Source: Osmia lignaria lignaria
Taxonomy: Eukaryota; Arthropoda; Insecta; Hymenoptera; Megachilidae
Direction: 5' to 3'
Assembly (NCBI RefSeq): GCF_051020975.1
Contig: NC_135037.1
Location: 3,100,001-3,164,000, forward strand
DNA length: 64,000 nt
The position numbers and the translations under genes are program-made. The notes below the pieces were generated by a model, which saw only the letters and a program-made list of their open reading frames with translations, was not told where the DNA came from and ran no database searches. Below are positions 49,866-64,000 of this stretch, piece after piece (position 1 is the first letter of the stretch; every line of letters begins with the position of its first letter).

Positions 49866-50213
49866 GTAAGTGCATATGCAATTTATTACTAATTATTTTT
49901 CTTATAGAATTTTTTTAAATTTATGTTTCTGATACTTTATTGTTATATTTGCGTTTGATGGATGCTGTATATCAAGTTTACAAGACATCTAACCTCACAT
50001 TTAATATAATATTTCTTTCTTGACTTTATTCGTTCTTTTTGTTTGTTTAATTTAATGTACTTGGACAGTTTTGTACTGCTTTAGATATGTATATAACTTC
50101 TTAATTTGTAAATAAAATACATAAATTACATGTACAAAAGATGTTTGTATTAACTATATCAAACAATGTTAGAGGTAGAAAATATGTGTTGTTTTGAATT
50201 ACAGGTTGTTTAG

Positions 50214-51759
<1,546 letters not shown>

Positions 51760-54700
51760 TTTGTGCTTCATGTTTAATAGGAAGAAGATAAAATAGTGAT
51801 ATGTAGGTAAAAACCAGATTCAAGAGCAGTTTTTAATATTAAATAGTGCGATAGTAATATAGACATTGAAAGAGATTTAAAAAAAAAATAGAAGAAATGG
51901 TAAGTGAAAAAAAAATGCTGTCCCAATATGAGACCTATTTCGTATAAGCATAATGAAGAAAGTTGATAATATAATTTGTATGAAAGTAACGGATTGCAAA
52001 AGTCAATAAGTATTGAATGTGATCCTTAGTAAGAAAAAAATTTCAGAGATCATAATGTGCGCATAAAAGCTGTACAATTTTTTGGCTGTTACATAGGAAA
52101 GGAATTCTAGTAAAAATATAACGTCTTACATATATAAGAAAAATCATATTTTTCAAATATATTCAACTACATTTAATACATTATTTTATATGGAAAATTG
52201 TTATGAAAATGTTTCCTAATGCTATATCATGAATGGCTTCGTTAGTTTGCTATTTAAGATGTATATGAAAATTACAAATTGAAAAACAAATCAGCTAAAC
52301 TGAAACGACAACAATTAGAAGCTAATAGAAATCAATGATTTAAATTTCAATCAAATAACATTATGACATTCACGGTTTTAAAAATAATATGCATGCTTTT
52401 GAAGCATCTGATTTATGCCTAAACAAACCTTAGATTATTGAAATTTACTACTATAATGAAGACTATAATATAAATGTAATTAATTTCGATTTTACTAATG
52501 AAAATGCAATTAATATTTCAATATAGACATCAGATGCTGATCTCACGTTAACATTTGAAAGTTAACTGCATCCGATGACATATTGAAATATTAAATATAT
52601 TCGATAATGCGTATGAAAAATAAAAAATATTTTTTGTGCAATGTTCCCTAACATTCGTGTAATGTAAGCCTTTGGATGTAGCCTTATAAGAAACTAATGT
52701 GACAACTAACATAGAGTCATATTTGCAGCTTGTCAAATTTGAAAGTAATATAAGAATTATACATTAACTTTGCACTTTTCAGAAGTATTTGTAAATTTTA
52801 AACTTTAAACAGAAGTTAATGTACATATGAAAAAGAAAGTATATCAATTACGTGCATGGTATTGTGTGCAATTTAAACGATTGGTATTACATTTTGTAAA
52901 AAATCGAAAAGGTTTTATTAGTTGAATTCTGAAAAGTGCCAAAATCGTATGTATGTGATGCTTTATCTTTCTCAAATTAAACTAGTTATTTCTGTAAATA
53001 AACAGACAATATAAGCCTTGACGATAAAAAATAAACGTTGAATTTTGCATAAAAAATATTCGGTTATAAAAAACATGTTACTGTAAACTTTAGAATAATA
53101 AATATACGTGTTCTGTGAGAGTACCATTACAATATTGAACGTACCGAATCATCTATCGCATACATGCGGTAATGAGCTAGAAAGGTCATGAATATTTAGT
53201 TGAGATTAAATAAAAATTAAAAAACGTGGGGAAGTGTCATAAGCGTCAACAAATCATTATAAATAATGCTCTTGTCCGTGTCTTTTTATGTAATTTATAA
53301 CAGAAGAACAGTTTACCTACACTGACTACTTTATTAATTTTGCTTAATTAAGATACACAGGTATTACTGAAAAAAAGCGCAAATTTTTGACCTCAATGTT
53401 GTAATCGGAAATACCTGTGATGTGATTTGTATTCGAATGATCTTCTGGCTTGATGATAACTTCATAGTTATTTTACAAATTATTTTTTTTTTATGTATAT
53501 TCTACGTATGTATATTTCAATTACAAGTATGAAGACGGTATACGGATCATAATAACGTTATCTAAGAGTACTTGAGAACTGTGGAACAGAAGTCACTGCC
53601 GCTTGCTCTTACTTATTTGTCGATGTACCTAGCTGTGATTCTTTGCTACCAAATTTAGCAAATTATGTGTGGGTGATCAGCGATGCTCTATATTTGCACT
53701 ATTGAATCAATGAAGATGAGTATTTGAATTGATTAAAAAAAATGCCAATCGTACAAGGAAATGTGACAATAAACCTACGTTCTAAACAAGAGAAAGGTCT
53801 TTTTACAACGAGGAATAAAGATATTCACTCATTAGAACGTTATCTTATCGTACCATTTACCGTTTTGTTCATGATCACCTGTTAAATCTGTTTAGTTAAG
53901 AAAGAAAAAAGACAATACTTCTTTTTATTGAAACAATGCTGTAATTGGTATTGATAAAGTTTTAAAATATGTATATCAATTAAAACAGATGTGAATTAAT
54001 GTTTTAGGTATATCGGGCTTGTCGCACACGTAACGAGCACAATGCTTTATTGCAATATGTATGTATGAATAGTTACATATATGTAATACCTATGTTTAGA
54101 GCTTTTACTCTTTGTTGATATTTTTCTTGATTTCTTTGTTAATCGATGCACAGTGTATCACAATTCTCATTTCCAAATCACCCGATATTGCTTCTTAATC
54201 TTTTTCATTATTTTGCAGAACTTGTACCTATGAACGAAGGCCTAGTTAATCATTGAAGTAACAAACTATAGTGCTACGAGTTAACGTATTTGAGTACGGT
54301 TTGGTGCTATTTAGGCTTCTGTTAGTTAAAAGGAAGTGGAAAGAAGAAGTGTCCCAATACCTGCCCTGTTTGTCTGTTTTCCACGTGCAAGGATAAGAGA
54401 TTCTCAGTTAGGCTCTCCCAGAGTTCTCTTAAGATTAAAGGCCACTTGTGGATGTCTCCTCCTATAATTACTCTTAACCAAGAGAAGCCTACGTTGCACC
54501 TGAGTGTACATACCGCCCAAGTTGTGCCTTGGATGCCTTTTATATTATATGTTCATAATAATTATGAAAGTATGAGAAGTAGTTTTTACTATAATATACG
54601 ATGGAACGAATGGATGGATCGTTTGCTAAATAGTCTTACTAGCAAACTGTGTAAAATCAAGTTTTTGCCTGCAATGATGAATTTGAATTATAAAGATATA

Positions 54701-56100
54701 TTTAATGATATAATAATTTTGCAGAGGGGTATGTATATGAATGTATATAAATGAACTATCATGATTGGTGATTTGGAAAGAGACTCGTGATTAATTCTAG
54801 ATGTCAGTCAGTGTAAATAAATTCTTTTAGTTGTAAAAAAAAAAAAAAAATCGAATGTACGTCTGCAGAATCCATTCCACATGTATCGTTTAGAACCGAT
54901 AGCTGCGGGCTTTCTCTTATATTTACTTTGAGTCTGTTGAGATGTCAATATCATTGTATTATCGTTCAAAACGATGATAATGACAAGAGACACAGTTGTC
55001 TGTCGTGATGAAAAGTACGATATCGTATAATGCAAGTTTTTCCTGTGAAATTGTAAAGATTGTCAACAGAACACTTGGATCAGATACAGTGAAATATGTC
55101 CATAAGTGTATTCATCTTTTTATTCATCAAGATAATGTTTACTCGTTAGTGTTATATAAAATGATATCATAATACAATGAATGATAAAACAGCAGGTATA
55201 GATCTCTTGTAGCAGTCAATATTACGATATCGTACAACTCTGCTATCGTTGTAAGATTATGAAATTCATTAAGAAAACGACTTCGTACATGTTAGCGTAT
55301 ATCGTAAAGTGTATTTCTCTTTTACTCTGCCAATCTTTCGAAACGAAACTTCATTTGTGCTACTGTATCTGCATTTCTGGTAATTACTGTGTTGTGCAGC
55401 TATCAAGTATAAATAAAAAAAAAATATTTCTATCTGTGTATCTATGTGCAATGAAAATATCGTAGTTTTATTACTTTAATTATCAATTTATATAATGTCC
55501 TCGTTATTCCCAAAATTTTCATATTGATAATTAAAATTAAAACTAAATTCACGTAACACAGGTAAAATTGTAATTCAAATAGTGAATTAAATGGCGCGAT
55601 TTTTATAAGAGCCTATTATAGGTTAATTTCATGCTCGAAAGTTATTGGTTTATTTACGAATATATATTTCAGGTGATTCGCTGTTTTAGTTGAAAAACAT
55701 GTTTGAAAATATTCACGGACGTTCTTCGCTTGACTTTCCCTTCCTGATGTTGACACGGTAGTGTTGATAGGTGTAGAAATATGTATCGAAGAGATAAGAG
55801 ATATAAAGTGAAGTGCGAGATGTTTAGAAGACACAAATAATGAAAAATGGATTCGGTAAGTTTACATCAGTCAATTGAGACTACAATGCAAATTCTGAAA
55901 TGGTCGACATGTTTATTCTTGCGGACGCATTGAAGTTACATAAGGAACATTTCAAATCTCATTATAGACAAATATGTTTATCGTAGGTATGTTTATTATA
56001 CGAAGAAATTTAAACATTTTGAGAATATCGAAGACACGGTATTTCCACTCATTCTCCATCTTCTATTTCCTTCTTCTGATCATCAAGCAGGATTCCCTTG
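51760..56100. other. AT-rich 3' flank of Mad and intergenic DNA
   Basis: About 4.3 kb without a convincing gene. The first 1-1.5 kb, with several AATAAA signals (for example near 52993, 53030 and 53098), is probably a long Mad 3' UTR. A block at 54340-54540 is less AT-rich than its surroundings and has no homology I recognise. An A-run of about 16 lies at 54836-54850. Short open frames at 54446-54754 and elsewhere lack coding character. Confidence 0.45.
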
Positions 56101-56109
56101 CTAATTGTC

Positions 56110-56996
56110 TCTAGCTGGACTCGACTCTATGACAGTTGACAGCTAGATATTACAGAGATTTACTATTATCTAATTTTCGGTTCGTTTAGCTGGGTGTGTT
56201 TAGGACGAGAGAATAAAATAGAGAAAGGGTAAGTTCACGATATTATTATTCAATATCATCTAATTAAAAATCATTGAAACATAGTCATAGTTGAATCTCA
56301 GCAATTTAATTAAATTTTCAAATATGCGTTGCTGATCCTAATCGTCGGCTATAGATTGTAGACAACGATAGAGCAAGCTGTTTCACGCAATGGTGGGGAT
56401 AGGGCTGCGGACAGTAGATAAAAATCTCATCAGGACAGTTTGCAAGGGAATACTGTAATCGTATCCATACTAAAAGGTATACATTTTCCTTGTTCCCTCA
56501 GAATTATATCTACCCTACTTCCGGAAAGAGAAAGAGGGAGAAAGAAAGTTCGAGGAGTCAGCGAAGATTTTGCGGAATGATTTTTCGGCGGTGGCGCCTC
56601 CGTTGTCATTTCCATCTCCACGACGGCACCACCGCCACCTCGAGCACTATCTCCGTCACCGGCAATTCCACCCCCTTCTCTCCATTCCACGGGTAACGAC
56701 GCCTCCGCACGGCGCCGATCAATAAACGTTGTTCTCGGCGACGCCGGCGTCGGGAGCGTCGCTGCGTGAAGGCATCCGCAAGCAATCGACGTGTCGCTAC
56801 GAAAGTTGTACACGGGTGCGATCGAAAAGGAGCGTCGCGTGGGAAAAAAGTAAAAAAACGACTGGTAATGCGACCACCGCATATATTGCCGTTTTCCAGA
56901 ACGAGACTTATGTCAAGGAAGTGCAACAGTATCAGCGGGAATCGGTACCAGAGATCATCGGATTGGAGCAATCTTTAGGACCCACCCACGACACGA
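56110..56996 (+). promoter_or_regulatory. Candidate promoter and 5' UTR exons of a plus-strand gene
   Basis: GAGAAAGG|GTAAGTTC near 56228 is a strong donor. TTTTCCTTGTTCCCTCAG ending near 56502 and TTGCCGTTTTCCAG ending near 56899 are strong acceptors. Together they predict a non-coding first exon and a second exon leading to the ATG at 56997. The surrounding DNA is CpG- and GC-rich, as expected for a promoter in this genome. Open frames crossing the region on both strands are long only because of the base composition. Confidence 0.4.
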
Positions 56997-57005
56997 TGGC
57001 CAAGG
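56997..57005 (+). CDS. Candidate first coding exon (M-A-K) of a gene continuing beyond the window
   Basis: CCCACGACACGATGGCCAAG is followed directly by GTGAGTTC, a consensus donor, after three codons. A short initiator exon followed by a very long intron is common in insect regulatory genes. No further exon of this gene could be identified in the remaining 7 kb, so product and true start are unknown. The upstream sequence is also open in this frame, so the protein could begin earlier. Confidence 0.35.
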
Positions 57006-59134
57006 TGAGTTCTGGTCAAAATAAAAGGATCAGTCGTTAGTTTATCGTGACGGGTTAAAGGTCATTGAAATTATATCTGTTTTATTCAGTTCAATGGTAT
57101 TACAGTTGGTTCTAGGGTTCGTTATCATTTCGCGCGATGAGCGTGGGTACGTCTGTCAACAACTGTTGCTGATTCCTAAGAAACACTTAATCTTCTTTTC
57201 TTACTTCTGATTTGTTTCTACTTCTGAACGGAGGGATAGGTGATTGTACGAGACTGACCTTTTTCTTTCACTTTTTTTTTTTTTAGAAAGACCTTTCTCT
57301 CGGTTACAATTTTGAGCCGCATCGGTTATCGACTATGTGGACAAGTAGTAGCGGTCTGTCTGGGCAGAAAAAGTAGTTTGGCGCCGTCATGATCAGCCGG
57401 GCTACGACACATAGTCGACTTCCTTGCAGTACGAATAAAAGACTGCTTGTTTTCTGTAATGATAATAGCAAATTTTTGCATGATCATAGTTTTTATTATA
57501 CGCTTGCCCTGTTCTGGCTATTGTAAATTACGCGGAAGTAGGATAAATACGAGCCGACTTATACGAGGCTGAAATAAATTTCTCTGAAGCTTTTCTTGTT
57601 TCTTAGACCTCTTGTTCGCCGATGAATCTTGACCGTATAAACAACTAGTATATTTGAAAGATATCGAGTCTATAAATACAAGTACTTAAGATATGCACAC
57701 GTGGGACTAATGGTTTTTAATTTCGTTCAATTAAGTGTATGCAGATAGAAACTTATCGGTAGATTCAAGTATGCTCCTATATATGAACATTAGTTTGCAT
57801 TAATATTCGAATATGATAATATTTGAACAATTATTCTCCGATGCATCCATTTACATTTAAGTTAGAGAAGTAATTGTTATACCGTATTTGTGTCTACACA
57901 GCCAGAATGGGATTGTGAAAAACCGCAAAGCACTTATTTACCCGCAGTCGTGTGGAAACCGTGACGATCAGATAGAAACATTTGATTCGTGTATTCAAGA
58001 AATTTCTTAGCGTTAACCCATTTACAAATGAAAGGTTCAGCGTTATCTTGATTCTAAGATATTGGTTAACGTTCGAACACCGATCGTTTCTTCTCTCCCG
58101 ATCGATTTCATTAAACATCAATCACTGAACAATGCAGGGATACCTACGTGCCATGTTCGTGCGATGCATACACATTTGTAATCAGCTATGTCACGAGTTT
58201 TCGTGATCGATGAGCCGTGCATTCGTGCCTCGCACGGTCAACAAGGTGTCTCGAATTATTAAAAATATCAAGTTTGTGCGAAAATAATTCCGATTATTGT
58301 ATAAAGAAAAGAGAACGCGTCCATTTGTAATGTTCGAAGTTACCAGTGTTATTATGAATTTTGCAATAACGAAAAATGCAATTATTTTTCCATCAACCTA
58401 AACGACAAACGATAGAAAGGCAAATTCGATGAGGCAAATTTACGTATTCGAGTTGTGTAACTTTACAACACTTTCACGTTCGATGCAGCACCACATTCGT
58501 AATGACGCGCATAGCCCGAATCATCAATTTCCAATCAATCGTAATCAGGTGCGTTGATCGTAACGATCATCGAGCACATTAGATACGTGGAAAGAGGAGA
58601 AACGACACGCGAACTGGTTGTAAAAGCGGACTATTTTTTTTTATATCACTGACTGACCCATTATTCGTCGGAGGTGCTTTCTTCATAAAATTTTCACCGT
58701 GTTTAACGGTCCTTCGGAGACGTGCTCGTTTATACGAACCGGTACATGTGCAAATAGACTTTTTCCATGCCGTGAAACGACTGCAAATTAGGAATTGAAA
58801 TGTATTATTCGTATCGAACGGTCTCGTTGAAACGCGTTCGAACAGAAATTGCGTGAAATCCAATGATTTCATTAGACAACTGCATCTAACATTTTCGAGG
58901 AGACCTATATATATATTTATAATAGTTGGCAGGAATACGCAGTGAATTGCGGTCAACTGTATTATATTTCTGTCTAGATGAGCGAATGTCTGTAGATAAT
59001 ATCGGGGTGGCTGAACCGATAATAATCATCGTTGAATACTTTATACACCATTCATCGACTTTTACTATTTCTGTTTTGCGTTGAAGAATTATAACGAGTT
59101 TACTAGTACGATAGATTAACCCCTTTTTGGATTA
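57006..59134. other. CpG-rich non-coding region, probably intronic
   Basis: Mixed-composition sequence with no recognisable protein-coding exon. Read as part of the first intron of the gene that starts at 56997, on the basis of the donor at 57006. Confidence 0.35.
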
Positions 59135-59353
59135 TGGGAACCCAGGGTCGGCCCTGAGATTTCGGGGGTCCGAGGCGAGCTCCGAAAAAGCGCCCCTTCA
59201 CATATACGACATAAAAAAAAGAGCTCAAATAAAATTTATAAAATTAACATTAAAGCTTGTATAACTAATTTAGATTTGATTAATATTCAAGTAAACATTA
59301 CTCTCGTTGCATTCTTAGACGCAAAATCGTCTTATGGGGGCCCTGTGGGAACC
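59135..59353. mobile_element. hAT-type miniature element with 8-bp target duplication
   Basis: The element 59143-59345 (203 bp) begins CAGGGTCGGCCCTGAG and ends GGGGGCCCTG, so both termini read CAGGG inward. Exactly flanking it are two copies of TGGGAACC (59135-59142 and 59346-59353), an 8-bp target-site duplication as made by hAT transposases. CAGGG-C-GGCCC termini are typical of many animal hAT elements. It has no transposase frame, so it is a non-autonomous copy. The intact duplication argues for a fairly recent insertion. Confidence 0.85.
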
Positions 59354-62300
59354 TCGATGGCCTTTCCATTCGATAATTATTTGAAAATTAATGTTATTCT
59401 TTATTATCTTATCAAATTTTTAAACGTTACCAAGCAGATTCGCTTGCAGTTTATCAATGCGATAAAATGGTACTTAAATAGCTCCCAAGAAACCATTTAT
59501 TCGGATAAGGATTTAATACCAATTAAGGATTTTAAGGCGGATGAGAAAGATAGAAGAATTGAAAGAATTCTATTGAAAAAGACAATTGCTAGTGTAAAAG
59601 TCTCTCGCATACACGCGGCATTGCATGAAAATGTACCGACTTGTCCAGTCGGCACGACGAGGCTAGGGAGAGGCCTTTCAAGGTCCTCTCGGGGATTTTT
59701 ACACGGCGGGAAGTAGGAACGGATGTATATAAAGGTCGACGAGGACCGGTACGTGTAGCTATAGCACGAATTCGATCCTAAAATCGATAAACATGTCAAG
59801 ACAGAAAGGTATCGTTCTTGGACGAGTTGAAACACATTCGTACCATGAAATTCTAGAACCGCGAAACTGGTGTCGTGTACGATAGTTAAAGGTTTATTTC
59901 ACACGAAATTTCTACCGTGGCAACGAGTCATCGGTTTTCCACGGAAAATACCGTACCAAGTTGTATTCTCGTGTTTCCACGACAATACTCCTCTGTAACC
60001 GACGATTATGCGCACCACACGTGACTTCACTTTGCCAAGCTATTATCAGACTACGTTCTTATCGTTTGTTACGGTGCGGATAATCGTACGGTGAAAGTTG
60101 TCTCTCTTCTCTTCTTCGCCGCGTTACCATCTTTAACGCGCGAGTTTCTAAGTTACGCACGTAAGAGGAACTGAAAATCTATTACATTCTTTCAATCTGT
60201 TTTCTAATATACATACATATGTTTTTCCACTTTCTACGTACTCACTCTACCGACGAATCGTTATAGAATTCATTTTGCTATGTGAAAGAAAACGGTTCTA
60301 TTTGAGGACGTGTGTAACTATGAGAAAACCGAGTGAACCTCGTAACGTGGCACAACCTTGTTCTTCGGTTGATGACGTTTACCGAGAAGCTACTTTACAC
60401 GTTTAACAATGTACGGCTTATGTTTGTCGCATATGTTCTCTTTTACTTAATTTCAAGGTGAGAATGAATTTTGTACGCAGCTGCGATTTAGGAGGACACC
60501 GGTGAATCTCACCTGAGTAAACTGCGACGCATATAGGGTGCTCCGAGAGGGGTAGTATTAAGGGTAAGATTGCGATTCAATCAGCAGTTCACTGAGCAAC
60601 ATTTTTTTTCTTTTTCCCATCGCTAGGTACGACTCGGATCACCCCATGGAACACTTTCAACCCTTCGTCCGGATTCCAGCACCCATACCGACACCCTGTA
60701 TCTTTTCAACACCCTGTACAGTCTTCGAGTATGCTGGTACCGCGTTGGTTATACGGATTCACGGACCGGTGAATGCAGAAACCGTGTGTTTCTGAAGAAT
60801 AGTAATCGTTGTTGCGGTGTGTTTGTTGTCAGTCCGTACCGCTCGCGCGGTGAAGGTGTATAATACGAGGACGACGCACGCGTGTAAACGTGTACGTCTG
60901 TCTGTCTGTCTTCGGTTCTATCGTTGTGTCAGTATGTGGATACTCGGTGGTGGCATAGGTAGTACCAGGGGATCACCGAGCGAATCCGGAACGTTGTTTC
61001 ATTGTCGTACACGCGGCGGACTCGTCGCGATCGTGTTGCTCGTTATCGATTCGCTGCCTCCGAGTTTCCCGGTTGGCAAACTTTCCCGCGTTACCGTACC
61101 GAGGGAAATTTCGAGTTCCTAGTACGGGGTTTTTTTTTTTTTTTTTTTTTTTTAAGCGAGAGAAAAGGTTTCGTTGTCATTGTTCGAGATGTGATCGAGA
61201 TCGCAAATGCGTCGTAGGTACGAATTACTGGAACGGGGTGAATCCTCTTCGTCCAGTTGTGACTCAGTACGCGAAAAGTTGGCTTTATTAATAGTCCTGT
61301 GACTATTACCGACTAAGAGAGCGTGTTTTTGCTCGACCAGGGAAAGTGACTTGGAATCGGATCGAATATGAGGAGCGCGAGAGAGGCGCGAAGAGGAAAA
61401 CGCATCGATCGGCACCGATCGTGAGTTCAACTCGTCTATAGCGTGTTGCGATGAAAATATTAACACGTTCAACGTCATGGGAATCACCGATGATCGGCGA
61501 AATATAAAAAGAAATGATGGGTGTCTTAAATCGAATGATTAGTAAAAGGAAAGAAAAGACAAACTTCGAATAGAATTAATATTAATCTAATAATGTAGCG
61601 TATAAAATTGAAAGTTTAAATTTGAAAGTTAATTGATCTTATCCTTAATAATGGATATTTTAAAGTACGTAGCCAGTGTTCCAGTCAACGCGTTATTTTC
61701 ATTGTAACACGCTGTGTATAAACTTCGCGTGATCTCTATGCACGTTCTCGCTTTTCTTCGTGTATATATTATTCGTTAAAAAGCGACGTCGAACGAAAGC
61801 CAGTCAATTTCGTAGTTGCATTAATTTTGCGCGTCGAATTCGTTGATCCGAAGATCGCGGTTACGCAACCGAGGATGCGCTGGTTGTTAGTCGATGTAAC
61901 GACCATGTATATACGTTCATATTTCGATCATCGTTTTGCTTTTACCACGGTTCTATCGTGGCAAAGAAGCGTGCGTACGTGCGTAAATATTGTTCCGTTA
62001 AGAAGAATCTTTTCCGCGTTCGATATCCGTCGATCCGTTCCTTCTTAATCTTATCAAAACGGGGTGTTACGCGTGCTTGGAATAACTATCCGAGGAGAGC
62101 ACGTTGATGTCCTCGCAGGTGCGATAATTAATTCCATTCAAATTACGACTAGCTTTGAAATTATGCATCTGGTTACACGGGATCACAACACCGGGTCACG
62201 TGTGTTCTTGTCACTTACGTAGTCGCGCGCGATGGATCGACGTTGCCAAATGCAATTTTACTGGTGAAATTATACAAAACCGCGAGTTCTTTTTCTTTTT

Positions 62301-64000
62301 TTTGAAGTTAAGTGATGACATCCAGTGAAGCAGAACAACGAACCAAAGCGACGATGTAAATGCGTTGTAATTTATTACTCTAAACGGTGCCGCCTTTTAG
62401 AAAGTCTTTCAGCTTTTAGAAAGCGTTTCAAGTATTTTTCATCCCGATGCCGATTTCGCTGATCGAAAGGAATGACATTTACTCGTCGATATAATTTCAG
62501 AATTTCGAATCGAAGAACAATCTGGTGTAATCGGCTCGTACGAGCGTCTCGTCGTATCTTCGATTCTCCATTCGTTTCAATAGTACCTATTGTTTCTGTA
62601 TAACTGAGATTCAATGATTCGTCGTGATTACCGTTAGATTAGAAAAATCGAAACGAATGTGCTCCTAATTAACACAGTTGCTTCGCCTGGCGTGGCAAAC
62701 AGATAACAAGCGACCCGGGTAGGCGGCTCGAATTGGCACGAATTAAAGTCTAATGGAATAAAGTTATACTGCCGGTCTGGCCTTTGCCCGTCATTGGCTT
62801 GATCCGTGCACACATTTAGATAAATACAGAGACGCACACACGCGTGCGTGTTGATTTTGATTCTTGCCACGTTTTCTTGTCGGCATCGTCGCAAAGTCGA
62901 TACGATATTTAAACATATTGTTCCTCTTGTCGATATCGCTTCGCTCGTTCGTCCGATGACCGTGACATTTTCCTAGATCGATAACGAACATGTCACGAAT
63001 ATCGATTTAGAACCACTATGCGGGTTATATAGGGTGGTCCAGACGGTTCTTGCAAGTCATTGTTAATAATAGACTATTCTAAGAATCGTATCAAATTGAA
63101 TGTTCTGAAAGACTTGAAAAATCTTCAATTCCATGTATATGTACCACTCTGTAGATATACTCGAGGCTGGTGAAAAAATGAGCACATACGTCATCGTTGC
63201 ATTCGTAACAAGATAATGCATCGTTCGTGAATAATTTATTATTTTCGCGTAAAGTTTGCCGGACGAAATATTGGTATCCGGTTTTGATGCGATCGTGTGT
63301 ACAGAGTCTAGAAGAAAAGATAAAGTTTCGTCGGAGATTTGCGCGTAGGGTTCACCAGGTTGACGAGTAGCGGTTCGTAGTAAAACTCGCGCGCGATGTA
63401 ACCCAGTTCTCAGTCACGACGTCGTTCAACAGGGTCGTCGGTGAACGCACTCTATTACTCTGGCAGCCGGTTCCTTGCCTTTGAACAGGCCATCGGTAAC
63501 ACTATTATTAGCGGCACGGTGAAATGCAGCGTTTTCCTTCTGGACTTGATTACGGATTGAAAACAGTACAATCTTACCGATGTCTTTTATCGGGAGATCC
63601 TCGAGCAAATACTCGAAATTCTTGACAATACAAAGTCCGACCTATGCTTAACGTATTGTTTATAGGTACACGTCGTTAACTAAACTATGCGACCGATAAG
63701 ATTAATCTATCGGTTGAATCAGTTTGACGGATTATAAGAGTACGCAATTACACGTATTCTTGCGCGATAGGAAAGAAGTAAAGAACAGAGGAGGCGATGG
63801 ATAAAGGTAGCTACGAGAAGTAACGTGGACCAGGGTTAAAATTAAATTAGCCAACTGCCAGAGAGACACTTCTGATTCACCTCGGGGACGAAGGGTTTTA
63901 TTTGGAGATGGGCCAAGGGCAACGGACTCTTCGTGTCGTTCTTCGGGTCAAACGTTTTGGTCGACCTTGAAAAATCATTTAGCTTCATTTTTTTTTTAAT
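59354..64000. other. CpG-rich non-coding region to the window end
   Basis: About 4.6 kb with many CpG and short open frames on both strands, none with a recognisable domain. It is probably intronic or intergenic regulatory DNA. It contains a run of 24 T at 61130-61153 and copies of AGGGTG-type transposon-end motifs near 60532 and 63028. Confidence 0.4.
61130..61153. repeat. Homopolymer run of 24 T
   Basis: Read directly. It could be a simple mononucleotide repeat, or the poly(A) tail of an inserted minus-strand retrocopy; no retrocopy body is recognised next to it. Confidence 0.9.

Noticed and set aside
54446..54754. 102-codon plus-strand frame in the Mad 3' flank
   Set aside because: There is no domain, no splice context and AT-driven codon use; it lies in probable UTR or intergenic DNA.
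56430..57040. Several 100-150-codon frames on both strands near 56.5-57 kb
   Set aside because: All overlap in a GC-rich stretch with few stops by chance. Splice signals support mostly 5' UTR, with only the ATG at 56997 as a candidate start.
59276..59716. 146-codon open frame in the right-hand spacer
   Set aside because: It begins inside the hAT miniature element and crosses its right end, so it is a chance frame. No domain is recognised.
61130..61153. T24 run as the poly(A) tail of a retrocopy
   Set aside because: No processed gene copy or target duplication is visible beside it, so it is listed only as a homopolymer.

Overview
This window is nuclear DNA from an insect, most likely a bee or another hymenopteran. 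The genes have short AT-rich introns, canonical GT-AG splice sites and animal-only protein families (coracle, ELMO, Mad, INTS8). AT-rich gene blocks alternate with long CpG-rich stretches that carry no recognisable genes, which is typical of Hymenoptera. The species cannot be named from the sequence alone. Exon models were built by hand from reading frames and splice sites, so exon borders are inferences. In the complete models the exon lengths sum to an intact reading frame.

Layout, left to right. At 0.2-2.7 kb a kappaB-Ras-like small GTPase (minus) sits head to head with a leucine-rich-repeat protein resembling PPP1R42 (plus). At 5.9-15.7 kb lies the whole coding region of coracle, the protein 4.1 homologue of septate junctions (minus). 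It contains one 3.55-kb exon encoding 36 tandem 25-residue repeats. From 15.7 to 24.4 kb the DNA is CpG-richer and probably forms the 5' intron and regulatory region of coracle; it contains one Tigger/pogo-like element. At 25.5-26.6 kb is a protein-L-isoaspartate methyltransferase (plus). At 27.4-29.6 kb is an equilibrative nucleoside transporter (minus), divergent from a TCAIM homologue at 30.6-32.9 kb (plus). A 208-bp inverted-repeat element lies just before ELMO/Ced-12 at 33.9-36.6 kb (plus). The ankyrin-repeat palmitoyltransferase Hip14/ZDHHC17 (37.3-39.9 kb, minus) is divergent from PAF1 (40.8-43.0 kb, plus). Then follow a C/EBP-gamma-like bZIP gene (43.8-44.3 kb), INTS8 (45.2-48.9 kb) and the BMP-pathway Smad Mad (50.3-51.8 kb), all plus.

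From 51.8 to 56 kb is the AT-rich 3' flank of Mad. At about 56-57 kb there are splice signals and a short ATG exon that look like the 5' end of a plus-strand gene continuing past the window. The remaining 7 kb is CpG-rich non-coding DNA, probably that gene's first intron. It holds a hAT-type miniature element with a perfect 8-bp target duplication.

These are mostly conserved housekeeping and signalling genes, not an operon. Several pairs share short divergent promoters. PAF1 and INTS8 both act in RNA polymerase II transcription, and Mad, kappaB-Ras and the bZIP protein in signalling and transcription, but no joint pathway is implied. The most unusual feature is the coracle repeat exon. Its 36 units are organised as six copies of a six-unit, 150-residue super-repeat.
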